The notes beneath the pieces were generated by a model. The model saw only the letters and a program-made list of their open reading frames with translations, had not been told where the DNA came from and did not search any database. Positions 26,403 to 34,565 of a stretch of 64,000 nucleotides of DNA are shown here, piece by piece (positions within the stretch are counted from its first letter, which is position 1; every line of letters begins with the position of its first letter). The position numbers and the translations under genes were made by a program. This stretch comes from Firmicutes bacterium UBA1702 (lineage in GTDB: Bacteria; Bacillota; Clostridia; Peptostreptococcales; Anaerovoracaceae), in the NCBI GenBank assembly GCA_002320005.1, contig DCJK01000004.1, forward strand, positions 62,255 to 126,254, in the 5' to 3' direction.

Positions 26403-27431
26403 ATGACTGATAATTTAAAGGATTTACAACTACATCAGCTGGAAGACCTGATGAAGGATATGAACCAGCCGAAATTCAGAGCCGGGCAGATTTTCGCCTG
26501 GCTCTGCAGAGGTGCGGACGACTTTGACAAGATGACCGATGTTCCGGCTTCCTTAAAAGAGGAATTGGCAGCAAGGAAATTCCGCATCGGTCTTCTGATG
26601 CCTGAAAAGGTTCAGATTTCTGCGCTTGACGGCACCAGAAAGTACCTTTTTGTGCTTTCCGACGGCAATGCCATTGAAAGTGTATTCATGAAATATAAAT
26701 ACGGAAACACCATATGTATTTCATCCCAGGCGGGCTGCAGAATGGGGTGCCGTTTCTGCGCTTCCACCATAGGGGGACTCAAGAGAAATCTCACTCCGGG
26801 AGAAATGTCGGAACAGGTTATGGCAGCAGAAAGGAACACCGGCGAAAAAATAAATCATATTGTAATAATGGGTACCGGCGAACCTTTCGATAACTATGAA
26901 AATATTTCCTCTTTTATACGGATAATGACTCATAAGTCCGGCAGAAATATGAGTATGAGAAATATAACTGTTTCTACCTGTGGAATAGTACCTTTCATAG
27001 AAAAATTTGCTGATGATTTTCCCCAGGTCAATCTGGCAATTTCCCTTCACGCGCCTGATAACGAGCTGAGAAGTTCCATGATGCCTGTGAATAAGAAATA
27101 CCCTCTGGAGGAACTTATTCCGGCCTGCAGAAGATATACACGCAAGACATCAAGAAGGGTAACCTTTGAATATACCCTGGTAAAAGGCTTAAATGATACA
27201 GACAGCCATGCAGTTCAGCTGGCCGAACTCCTGAGGGGGATGCTGTGCCATGTGAACCTGATACCTCTTAATAAAGTTGAGGAGACGGGATTTAAGACCA
27301 CCGGCAGAAAACGTGCCGAGGAGTTTTGCCGGATACTGCAGCAAAATGGCATACCATCCACAATAAGGCGTGAACTTGGCGATGATATTGATGCTGCCTG
27401 CGGACAGCTGAGACTTGGACGAAAAAAATAA
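26403..27431 (+). CDS. rlmN: 23S rRNA (adenine2503-C2)-methyltransferase
   Basis: Radical-SAM dual-specificity methyltransferase acting on A2503 of 23S rRNA and A37 of some tRNAs. The SAM cluster motif CRMGCRFC (CX3CX2C) is near residue 110; the GEPFDNYEN motif and a C-terminal cysteine region (EELGDDIDAACGQL) are present. At 342 residues it is family length. It starts two bases after the ABC gene with only a weak ribosome site, hinting at coupling. The resistance enzyme Cfr is a close relative; housekeeping RlmN is favoured by the generic chromosomal context but not proven. Confidence 0.9.
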   Translation: MTDNLKDLQLHQLEDLMKDMNQPKFRAGQIFAWLCRGADDFDKMTDVPASLKEELAARKFRIGLLMPEKVQISALDGTRKYLFVLSDGNAIESVFMKYKYGNTICISSQAGCRMGCRFCASTIGGLKRNLTPGEMSEQVMAAERNTGEKINHIVIMGTGEPFDNYENISSFIRIMTHKSGRNMSMRNITVSTCGIVPFIEKFADDFPQVNLAISLHAPDNELRSSMMPVNKKYPLEELIPACRRYTRKTSRRVTFEYTLVKGLNDTDSHAVQLAELLRGMLCHVNLIPLNKVEETGFKTTGRKRAEEFCRILQQNGIPSTIRRELGDDIDAACGQLRLGRKK

Positions 27432-27438
27432 ATTTTCA

Positions 27439-27467
27439 TTGAAAAGCTCAGAGGGTTATTGTATAAT
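27439..27467 (+). promoter_or_regulatory. Promoter of the P-loop gene
   Basis: -35 TTGAAA (27439-27444), 17-nt spacer, consensus -10 TATAAT (27462-27467). Confidence 0.8.
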
Positions 27468-27522
27468 AAATGCAGCAAATAATCGAACAATCGAGCAACA
27501 TTTATTTAGGAGGCGAATTACT

Positions 27523-27945
27523 ATGGTGAAATTATTAGTTGGGCACAAGGGCAGCGGCAAAACCAAGCAGATGATTGACCTGGCCAACGAATCTATACAG
27601 AACAGCAAAGGAAGTATTATATTTATCAACAAGAATCACAGACTGATGTATGACCTGAAGTACAGAATCAGAGTAATCTGCATGGAGGACTTTGAGCATG
27701 TTACAAACAGTGACGAATACATAGGATTCCTGTATGGAATAATCAGCCTGGATCATGATATCGAGACTATATATATAGACAGCATACTTAAACATGCCGA
27801 CTTCTCACTGGGAGATCTTCCTGAGTTTGTTGAAAGACTCAAGGATATTTCAAAGAACTACGGCATGGACTTCGTAGTAAGCGTGAGCGCAGAAAAAGAA
27901 GAAATGATCGGTGTAAACTTCGAAGGATGTGAAATTCTCAACTGA
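27523..27945 (+). CDS. Small P-loop protein of unknown function
   Basis: The 140-residue product starts at ATG 27523, preceded by TTAGGAGG; upstream in-frame codons cover the promoter and are not coding. A Walker A motif, GHKGSGKT, lies at residues 8-15 and a Walker B-like strand (TIYIDS) near residue 85. The C-terminus ends in VVSVSAEKEE. It resembles small clostridial ATP-binding proteins of no known role, sometimes mislabelled as twitching-motility proteins. It is monocistronic, with a strong promoter and a terminator, which argues for a conserved standalone function. Confidence 0.75.
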   Translation: MVKLLVGHKGSGKTKQMIDLANESIQNSKGSIIFINKNHRLMYDLKYRIRVICMEDFEHVTNSDEYIGFLYGIISLDHDIETIYIDSILKHADFSLGDLPEFVERLKDISKNYGMDFVVSVSAEKEEMIGVNFEGCEILN

Positions 27946-27966
27946 TAAATTTGCTTTGATGATATC

Positions 27967-27999
27967 AGGGCGATGGGCGACCATCGTCCTTATGTTTTA
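27967..27999 (+). terminator. Terminator after the P-loop gene
   Basis: AGGGCGATGG (27967-27976) pairs with CCATCGTCCT (27981-27990; one G-U) around GCGA, followed by TATGTTTTATT. Confidence 0.75.
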
Positions 28000-28038
28000 T
28001 TAGGTTTTTAAAGGCTATAGAGCAGGAGGGAGACTTTA

Positions 28039-28674
28039 ATGGACATTGACCAGATCAGGACAAAACTTACAGACAGGGAAGTCGGAACCATAGGAAAACA
28101 TAAATTTTTCAGCGTATGCATTCCTTTGGTACCTACAGACGAGGGGCTTTCTGTTCTGATGGAGGTAAGAGCATCAGAACTGAAAACACAGCCGGGTGAC
28201 ATCTGTTTTCCGGGAGGAAATATGGAGGACGGAGAGACACCGCTGGAATGTGCTCTCAGAGAGATGGAAGAAGAAACCGGAATACCTGCGGCAGAAGCTG
28301 ATATTCTCGGACAGTTTGATACTTTATACGGTTTTTCCGGATATACGTTATATACCTTTGTGGCAGCTTTGCCCGGAGGAATTCTTGACAGAACCCGAAT
28401 AAATGAAGACGAGGTATCTGAGCTGTTTACCGTGCCTCTTGATTTTTTTGCAGAGACCGTTCCGGAAAACTATGATGTGGACGTGGTCTCAAAGGTAGAT
28501 GATTTCCCTTATGAAAAGACAGGAATATCGCCGGATTACAACTGGCGTAAAGGGAAAAACGTGCTGCCGCTGTATAGATATAAGGACAGAATAATCTGGG
28601 GAATGACTGCCAGGATACTTAAGTGGATGTCAGAAAAAATATTGAATCAGACTTTTATCGACAAAGTGTATTGA
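28039..28674 (+). CDS. NUDIX hydrolase, probable CoA diphosphatase (NudL/YeaB type)
   Basis: The 211-residue protein carries a complete Nudix box (about residues 62-84: GG..EDGE...ALREMEEETGI, with the metal-binding glutamates) and, before it, a VRASELK...GDICFPGG stretch typical of the CoA pyrophosphatase subfamily. The reaction would be hydrolysis of CoA or its derivatives to 3',5'-ADP and phosphopantetheine. Assignment to CoA rests on that motif; other nucleoside-diphosphate-linked substrates are possible. AGGAGGG precedes ATG 28039. Confidence 0.8.
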   Translation: MDIDQIRTKLTDREVGTIGKHKFFSVCIPLVPTDEGLSVLMEVRASELKTQPGDICFPGGNMEDGETPLECALREMEEETGIPAAEADILGQFDTLYGFSGYTLYTFVAALPGGILDRTRINEDEVSELFTVPLDFFAETVPENYDVDVVSKVDDFPYEKTGISPDYNWRKGKNVLPLYRYKDRIIWGMTARILKWMSEKILNQTFIDKVY

Positions 28675-28698
28675 CAAAAAATTTGATAGTTCTATAAT
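28671..28698 (+). promoter_or_regulatory. Strong SigA promoter of the redox operon
   Basis: Consensus -35 TTGACA (28671-28676), 16-nt spacer, consensus -10 TATAAT (28693-28698). It overlaps the NUDIX gene's stop region. Transcription should begin near 28705. Confidence 0.85.
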
Positions 28699-28704
28699 AA
28701 AAAT

Positions 28705-28837
28705 AGACCATGTGTCGTAAACATGTTAGCGGAAAAAAATAATGCAAAATTCCGCGAAGGTTAATGGAAAGTTGACACGGGTACAAATAAAATCGTGTCG
28801 CTTATTTGCCGTAGCGGGGTTTGCTGCGGCTTTTTTT
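28705..28837 (+). promoter_or_regulatory. Structured leader with intrinsic terminator (riboswitch- or attenuator-like)
   Basis: The leader of about 130 nt holds several mutually exclusive pairings. CATGT (28709-28713) can pair with ACATG (28721-28725); GTGTC (28712-28716) can pair with GACAC (28774-28778); GCGGAA (28729-28734) pairs with TTCCGC (28750-28755); GACACG (28774-28779) can instead pair with CGTGTC (28794-28799). A terminator follows: GCCGTAGC (28808-28815) / GCTGCGGC (28823-28830) and seven T's (28831-28837). TTCCGC could also pair with GCGGGG (28814-28819) to break the terminator. It matches no riboswitch class that I can recognise by eye. Confidence 0.65.
28808..28837 (+). terminator. 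Intrinsic terminator within the redox-operon leader
   Basis: Eight-base-pair GC-rich stem (one G-U), loop GGGGTTT, then TTTTTTT. It stands 27 nt before the first start codon, so it must be conditional for the operon to be expressed. Confidence 0.8.
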
Positions 28838-28863
28838 ATGCAACAAATGAAGGAGGTATTAGT

Positions 28864-30162
28864 ATGAATTCCGTAAATGTAGCGGTAAGGGAGAAGGCAG
28901 AAAAGATTCTTTCCCTGCTGCCGGGCGTAGACTGTGCAGGTCTTGGCGGATGCGGAAAGGACAGCTGCCTTGCGTGCGCCGAAGCCATTGCTGCCGGCGG
29001 CAGTGTGGCTTTATGTCCGGCTTGCAGCCAGGAAAAGGTTGATGCCATTGCTGAAGTTATGGGCGTTCAGACCGTTACGGTTAAAGACGAAGTGGCTTAT
29101 GTATTTTGCGCAGGCTTTTCCGCAGGTAAGGCAAGAGCTTCTCAGTACAAAAGCTGCAAAGAATCCGTTGAGGCCGGATTCTCAAGGGGAGAATGTAAGG
29201 ATGGCTGCGTAGGAGTAGGCTCCTGCGTAGAGGTCTGTAAGTTCGGTGCCATGAAGGTGGAATATGGTAAGGTAATTATAGATGCTGACAGGTGTACAGG
29301 CTGCGGTGCCTGCGCAAATAAGGGTTGCTGCCCTCAGCATGTAATCAGAATGGTTCCGAGAGATGCAAGCAACTTTATTCCATGCTCCTCAACAGAAGAA
29401 GATGACGAGGTTACCAGAAAAATATGCGGCTTCGGATGTATTTCCTGCGGGGAGTGCGAGAGAGCATGTCCTGAAGGCGCTGTTTCCATAATCGACAATC
29501 ATGCAGTGATAGACTACGAAAAATGTGTAGGCTGTGTTGCATGTACCGTAAAATGCAGAAAGAAGATAATAAAAGATACGCTTCATGACCTTACAGCACT
29601 GAAAGAAAAAGTTGCTTTTGTCAAGTGCAGCGGCGGCTTCAGAGCTTCAGCTTTCTACAAAGAAAGAGGAGTGCAGACATGTCAGGAGGCTTTTGAAAAA
29701 TTTAACCCGAAAGATAACGGGCTTTGCACGACAGGATGCCTTGGACAGGGCTCATGTACGGCAGTATGCAGATACGACGCAATACATATAGTGGACGGAA
29801 CCGCTAAAGTGGATCCTGATAAGTGCGTAGGCTGTAAAGACTGCACATATGCATGTCCGAAGAACCTTATAGTGATTGTACCTTATAAAGGTCAGAAGCA
29901 GGTACCTTGCAGCTCAAAGGCTGACTATGAGGACAAGGCAAAGGTATGTGCTTCCGCATGTATCGCCTGCGAAGACTGTGTAAATAACTGCCCTAACGGA
30001 GCAATCTTCATGAAAGACAAGCACGCTGAAATTGATCCTGAATTATGCGAGAACTGCAATGTATGTCAATATGTATGCGCAAGACACGTAATAAAGGAAC
30101 AGGAAGTACCTGAATACAACTATCTGCAGCGTGAAGCCTTGGGCATGAGGGAAGGAGAGTGA
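28864..30162 (+). CDS. Soluble RnfB-like polyferredoxin with duplicated iron-sulfur module
   Basis: 432 residues, 47 of them cysteine. ATG 28864 follows AAGGAGG; earlier in-frame codons are leader. Residues 20-60 resemble the RnfB 'Fes' motif (CX5CX4CX2C...CX2C). Two copies of the RnfB-type C-terminal polyferredoxin follow: module 1 (about 77-236) and module 2 (about 248-411), each with a 'VA(Y/F)V(F/K)C' strand, a CX3CX5CX3C group, CX2CX2CX3C-type groups and a 'PCSS' link. There is room for roughly eight or nine [4Fe-4S] clusters. RnfB's N-terminal membrane helix is absent, and no other rnf gene is here. As the first gene before nifJ and nfnAB it is probably an electron carrier or wire between PFOR and Nfn; this role is inferred. 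Confidence 0.85.
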   Translation: MNSVNVAVREKAEKILSLLPGVDCAGLGGCGKDSCLACAEAIAAGGSVALCPACSQEKVDAIAEVMGVQTVTVKDEVAYVFCAGFSAGKARASQYKSCKESVEAGFSRGECKDGCVGVGSCVEVCKFGAMKVEYGKVIIDADRCTGCGACANKGCCPQHVIRMVPRDASNFIPCSSTEEDDEVTRKICGFGCISCGECERACPEGAVSIIDNHAVIDYEKCVGCVACTVKCRKKIIKDTLHDLTALKEKVAFVKCSGGFRASAFYKERGVQTCQEAFEKFNPKDNGLCTTGCLGQGSCTAVCRYDAIHIVDGTAKVDPDKCVGCKDCTYACPKNLIVIVPYKGQKQVPCSSKADYEDKAKVCASACIACEDCVNNCPNGAIFMKDKHAEIDPELCENCNVCQYVCARHVIKEQEVPEYNYLQREALGMREGE

Positions 30163-30167
30163 TTACG

Positions 30168-33100
30168 GTGAGAAAATTAAAGACAATGGACGGAAATACG
30201 GCAGCCGCTCATGTAGCATATGCTTTTTCCGAAGTAGCAGCCATTTACCCAATCACCCCGTCTTCACCTATGGCGGAAAGCATGGATGAATGGGTCTCAC
30301 AGGACAGAAAAAATATATTTGGCGAAAAAGTAAAAATAGTTGAGATGCAGTCCGAAGGCGGAGCTGCAGGTGCTGTACATGGATCCATAGCAGCAGGAGC
30401 ATATACATCAACCTTCACTGCTTCTCAGGGACTTCTGCTGATGATACCTAACATGTATAAACTGGCAGGAGAGCAGACCCCAACTGTGTTCCATGTGGCG
30501 GCAAGAGCTCTTGCAACACATGCGCTCTCAATTTTCGGAGATCACTCCGATGTAATGGGATGCCGCCAGACAGGATTTGCCATGCTGGCATCCAACAGCG
30601 TTCAGCAGGTAATGGATCTGGCAGCAGTGGCACACCTGGCAACCATAGCAGGTAAACTGCCTATGCTTCACTTCTTTGACGGATTCAGAACATCCCACGA
30701 AAACCAGAAAATTGAGGTATGGGACTACGAGGATCTGAAGGAAATGGTAGATTGGGATGCAGTAAGGGCATTCAAAAACAGATCTCTTAATCCTAACCAT
30801 CCTCACAGCATGGGAAGTGCTGAACAGCCTGAGACTTTCTTCCAGCACAGGGAGGCCTGCAACACCGCGTACCTGGAGACAGCGGATATTGTTGCAGAGT
30901 ACATGAACAAAGTAAATGCTAAAATAGGCACAGATTATAAGCCGTTCAACTATTACGGAGATCCGGAAGCCACAGAAATCATAGTTGCCATGGGTTCGGT
31001 ATGCGAAGCAGCAGAAGAGCTGATCGACTATCTCCGCGGAAAAGGCAAGAAAGTAGGTATAGTGGAAGTTCATCTTTACAGACCGTTCTCACAGAAATAC
31101 CTCCTTGATGTAATTCCTGATACAGTCACAAAGATTGCGGTTCTTGACAGAACCAAAGAACCGGGCGGCGTAGGAGAACCTCTGTACCTGGATATCGTTT
31201 CTGCTCTCAGAGGAACCAAATTTGAAGACGCTCTCATTGTGGGCGGCCGTTACGGACTGGGCTCCAAGGACACTCAGCCGGGAGACATACTGGCAGTATA
31301 CGAGAATCTCTGGAGTGAAAATCCTAAGAAGGAATTTACCATCTCCATAAACGACGACGTAACAGGGCTGTCTCTGACACCTTCCGAATATCCGGATGTT
31401 GCACCTAAGGGAACAAAGGCATGCAAGTTCTGGGGACTGGGTGCAGACGGAACTGTAGGTGCCAACAAGAACAGCGTAAAGATTATAGGTGACCATACGG
31501 ACAAAAAGGTACAGGCATACTTCCAGTATGACTCAAAGAAATCCGGCGGTGTAACTATCTCCCACCTGAGATTCGGAGACGAACCTATCCGTTCAACCTA
31601 TTATGTAAATCAGGCAGACTTTGTAGCATGTCATAATTCCGCTTACCTGCAGAGGTATGACATGGTAGAGGATGTTAAACCGGGCGGATTTTTCCTTCTC
31701 AACTGTGTATGGAATGATGAAGAACTGGAAGAACACCTGCCTGGCAAGGTAAAGAGATACATAGCAAGGAACAACATCAGATTCTACACATGTGATGCTG
31801 TTTCCATAGCAAAAGATATAGGTCTGGGAGCACGTAGAACCAATACGGTGCTTCAGGCAGCTTTCTTCAAACTTGCTGACATAATTCCTATCGATGAAGC
31901 TGTGGGATACATGAAGGATGCCATAAAGAAGACTTACGGCAAGAAGGGTGATAAGATTGTAAACATGAACCTGGCAGCAGTAGATGCCGGTGTTGAGCAT
32001 GTACACAAAGTGGAAGTGCCTGCGTCATGGGCAGAAGCTGCAGATGACAAGCCTGCAGCAGAAATGGTGGGACGTGATAAACTGCATACTGATTACCTCA
32101 ACAAGGTTCTGGTACCTACCAACACTATGGCAGGAGACAAAGTTCCGGTATCAACATTCCTTGACACGGCCAACGGAATGGTTCCTGCAGGAACAGCAGC
32201 ATATGAGAAGCGCGGTATTGCGGCGGATGTTCCAAAGTGGAACATGGCCAACTGCATGCAGTGCAACTGGTGCTCCTATGTATGTCCTCACGGAGTAATC
32301 AGACCTTTCGTTCTGACAGAGAAAGAAGCAGAAAAGGTAGAGGGCACGGTTCTTCCGATGAAGGGCGACAAAGGCAGCCTCTTCACAATCGGAATTTCGG
32401 CTCTGGACTGCACCGGATGCGGTTCCTGCGCAGATGTATGTCCTGCCAGAAAGAAAGCCATCGAAATGCAGCCTGCAGAAGACGAATATGTAAACCGCCA
32501 GCAGGAGAGATTCAACTATCTCTTCAATGACATAACAGAAAAAGAAGTTCCGTTTAAGGATGACACAGTAAAAGGCTCCCAGTTCAGACAGCCTCTCATG
32601 GAATTCTCCGGAGCATGTCCGGGATGCGGTGAGTCACCTTATGCAAAGCTTATAACTCAGCTTTTCGGTGACAGAATGTTCATAGCCAATGCTACGGGCT
32701 GCAGTTCCATATGGGGATGCAGTGCACCAAGTTCACCTTACACAGTAAACAAAGAAGGAAAGGGTCCTGCATGGGCCAACTCACTCTTTGAGGACAATGC
32801 TGAATTTGGATTAGGTATGGCTATATCAGTTGAAGCTCAGAGGAAAGAACTGAAATCAGCAGCTGAAAGGCTGGAGCCTGTCATCGGAATACCTGCAAAG
32901 GCATGGCTGGTATCCATGGATGATCCGACAACTTCTGTAAAGACGGGAGAAGCTTTTGCCGAGGCTTGCAGAGCTCTGGCAGACACCAATGAAGATGCCA
33001 GATATGTTGTAGAAAACAAGGATATGCTGTCAAAACCTTCAATGTGGATATTCGGAGGAGACGGCTGGGCATATGATATCGGTTACGGTGGTCTGGATCA

Positions 33101-33692
33101 TGTCCTGGCTTCCGGCGAAAATGTAAATGTCATGGTATTTGATACCGAAGTTTACTCCAATACCGGCGGGCAGTCCTCAAAGGCAACTCCTATCGGTGCC
33201 GTTGCAAAATTTGCAGCTTCCGGAAAGGCAGTCAAAAAGAAAGATCTGGCTCAGATAGCCATGGCTTACGGCTACGTATATGTGGCACAGGTAGCGATGG
33301 GTGCAAATCCGGCCCAGACTCTCAAAGCCATCAAAGAAGCCGAAGCATATAACGGACCTTCCCTGATTATCGCTTATGCACCTTGCATTAACCATGGTGT
33401 AAAAGCCGGAATGAACAAATCAATGCTTGAGATGAAGAACGCTGTAAGATCCGGATACTGGAATCTGCTGAGATATAATCCGGACCTGGTAAAAGAAGGC
33501 AAGAATCCGCTCTCACTGGACAGCGGAGAAGCCAACGAAAGTTACAGAGACTTCATCATGGGCGAAGTAAGATACAATTCACTGCAGCTCAAGTTCCCTG
33601 AAAGGGCAGAACAGCTCTTTGAAAAGGCTGAAGAGGTTGCAAAGGAAAGATACGAGACCCTGCTCAATCGCAAGAAGAGCATGGATAATTAG
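30168..33692 (+). CDS. nifJ: Pyruvate:ferredoxin (flavodoxin) oxidoreductase, single-chain
   Basis: Oxidises pyruvate with CoA to acetyl-CoA and CO2, reducing ferredoxin. GTG 30168 is preferred (GGAG about 10 nt upstream); GTG 30159 is too close to it. 1174 residues in the usual order: PP domain (YPITPSSPMAE), domain II, gamma domain, a 2x[4Fe-4S] ferredoxin domain (CMQCNWCSYVCP and CTGCGSCADVCP, about 685-760), then the TPP domain with a proximal cluster (CPGCGE) and GDGWAYDIGYGGLDH. It lies directly after the polyferredoxin and before nfnAB. Single-chain NifJ is standard for Clostridia. Confidence 0.96.
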   Translation: MRKLKTMDGNTAAAHVAYAFSEVAAIYPITPSSPMAESMDEWVSQDRKNIFGEKVKIVEMQSEGGAAGAVHGSIAAGAYTSTFTASQGLLLMIPNMYKLAGEQTPTVFHVAARALATHALSIFGDHSDVMGCRQTGFAMLASNSVQQVMDLAAVAHLATIAGKLPMLHFFDGFRTSHENQKIEVWDYEDLKEMVDWDAVRAFKNRSLNPNHPHSMGSAEQPETFFQHREACNTAYLETADIVAEYMNKVNAKIGTDYKPFNYYGDPEATEIIVAMGSVCEAAEELIDYLRGKGKKVGIVEVHLYRPFSQKYLLDVIPDTVTKIAVLDRTKEPGGVGEPLYLDIVSALRGTKFEDALIVGGRYGLGSKDTQPGDILAVYENLWSENPKKEFTISINDDVTGLSLTPSEYPDVAPKGTKACKFWGLGADGTVGANKNSVKIIGDHTDKKVQAYFQYDSKKSGGVTISHLRFGDEPIRSTYYVNQADFVACHNSAYLQRYDMVEDVKPGGFFLLNCVWNDEELEEHLPGKVKRYIARNNIRFYTCDAVSIAKDIGLGARRTNTVLQAAFFKLADIIPIDEAVGYMKDAIKKTYGKKGDKIVNMNLAAVDAGVEHVHKVEVPASWAEAADDKPAAEMVGRDKLHTDYLNKVLVPTNTMAGDKVPVSTFLDTANGMVPAGTAAYEKRGIAADVPKWNMANCMQCNWCSYVCPHGVIRPFVLTEKEAEKVEGTVLPMKGDKGSLFTIGISALDCTGCGSCADVCPARKKAIEMQPAEDEYVNRQQERFNYLFNDITEKEVPFKDDTVKGSQFRQPLMEFSGACPGCGESPYAKLITQLFGDRMFIANATGCSSIWGCSAPSSPYTVNKEGKGPAWANSLFEDNAEFGLGMAISVEAQRKELKSAAERLEPVIGIPAKAWLVSMDDPTTSVKTGEAFAEACRALADTNEDARYVVENKDMLSKPSMWIFGGDGWAYDIGYGGLDHVLASGENVNVMVFDTEVYSNTGGQSSKATPIGAVAKFAASGKAVKKKDLAQIAMAYGYVYVAQVAMGANPAQTLKAIKEAEAYNGPSLIIAYAPCINHGVKAGMNKSMLEMKNAVRSGYWNLLRYNPDLVKEGKNPLSLDSGEANESYRDFIMGEVRYNSLQLKFPERAEQLFEKAEEVAKERYETLLNRKKSMDN

Positions 33693-33710
33693 GAAAGGAG
33701 GATGAGCAAA

Positions 33711-34565
33711 ATGAAAAAGTTTGAAGTAACATACAAGAGAAGACTTAATTCCAACATGGTTTGGCTTAAGATCTATGCCCCGCTTGTGGCAAAGCACGCA
33801 AAGCCGGGCCAGTTCATCATCCTTCGTACAGACGAATACGGTGAGAGAATTCCGCTGACCATGGCAGGCCATGACGAGAAAGACGGAACCATCGATTTGA
33901 TTTATGCAGCTGTAGGCAGAACCACAATGCTGATGGATCAGCTGGAAGTAGGCGACTGCCTTGCTGATGTTGTAGGACCTCTGGGAAAACCGACTCACAT
34001 GGATGGACTGAAAAAGGTATGCGTAGTAGGAGGAGGTACAGGAAATGCTCTGGCATATCCGCTGGCTACCGGAATGAAAAAAGCCGGAGTGGAAGTGGAC
34101 ATGATTGAAGGTTTCAAGACAAAAGAACTTGTAATTCTTGAAGATGAATTCAGAGCCGGTGTGGACAGACTTTATGTTGTGACTGACGACGGCTCCTACG
34201 GAGAAAAGGCCTTTACCACCGACAAGCTGAAACAGCTCATTGCGGAAGGAAACGAATATGACGAAATCGTTGCCGTAGGTCCTCCGATGATGATGAAGTT
34301 TGTATGCCAGATTGCTCAGGAGCATAACATTAAATCCATAGCTTCCCTTACGGCATATATGATTGACGGTACGGGAATGTGCGGAGGCTGCCGCTGCAAT
34401 ATTGGCGGTGAAGATAAGTTTGTATGTGTTGACGGACCTGAATTTGACGGTTCACTGGTTGACTGGGATGAGCTTATCAGAAGAAGCAATTATTACAAGG
34501 ATCAGGAGGCCGAAGACAGAGCCCATGTATGCCGTTTGACAGGAGGTGTTCGTTACCATGATTAA
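33711..34565 (+). CDS. nfnA: NfnA-like FAD/NAD-binding subunit (ferredoxin-NADP+ reductase alpha / SudB)
   Basis: Small subunit of the NADH-dependent reduced-ferredoxin:NADP+ oxidoreductase family, also called sulfide dehydrogenase subunit. ATG 33711 (284 residues) is chosen because AAAGGAGG at 33694-33701 abuts the other candidate at 33702. It has the FNR-like FAD fold (GQFIILR, IPLTMAG), the NAD-binding GGGTGNALAYPLA-type loop and the C-terminal [2Fe-2S] cysteines MCGGCRC...C. It overlaps nfnB by eight bases. Whether the complex bifurcates electrons here is inferred from family and context. Confidence 0.88.
   Translation: MKKFEVTYKRRLNSNMVWLKIYAPLVAKHAKPGQFIILRTDEYGERIPLTMAGHDEKDGTIDLIYAAVGRTTMLMDQLEVGDCLADVVGPLGKPTHMDGLKKVCVVGGGTGNALAYPLATGMKKAGVEVDMIEGFKTKELVILEDEFRAGVDRLYVVTDDGSYGEKAFTTDKLKQLIAEGNEYDEIVAVGPPMMMKFVCQIAQEHNIKSIASLTAYMIDGTGMCGGCRCNIGGEDKFVCVDGPEFDGSLVDWDELIRRSNYYKDQEAEDRAHVCRLTGGVRYHD

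Noticed and set aside
26403..27431. Cfr-type antibiotic resistance methyltransferase
   Set aside because: Length, motifs and chromosomal setting fit housekeeping RlmN; no resistance gene or mobile element is nearby. Motifs alone do not fully separate the two.
28705..28837. T-box riboswitch in the redox-operon leader
   Set aside because: The conserved AGGGTGGNACCGCG antiterminator box is absent and the downstream genes are not amino-acid related.
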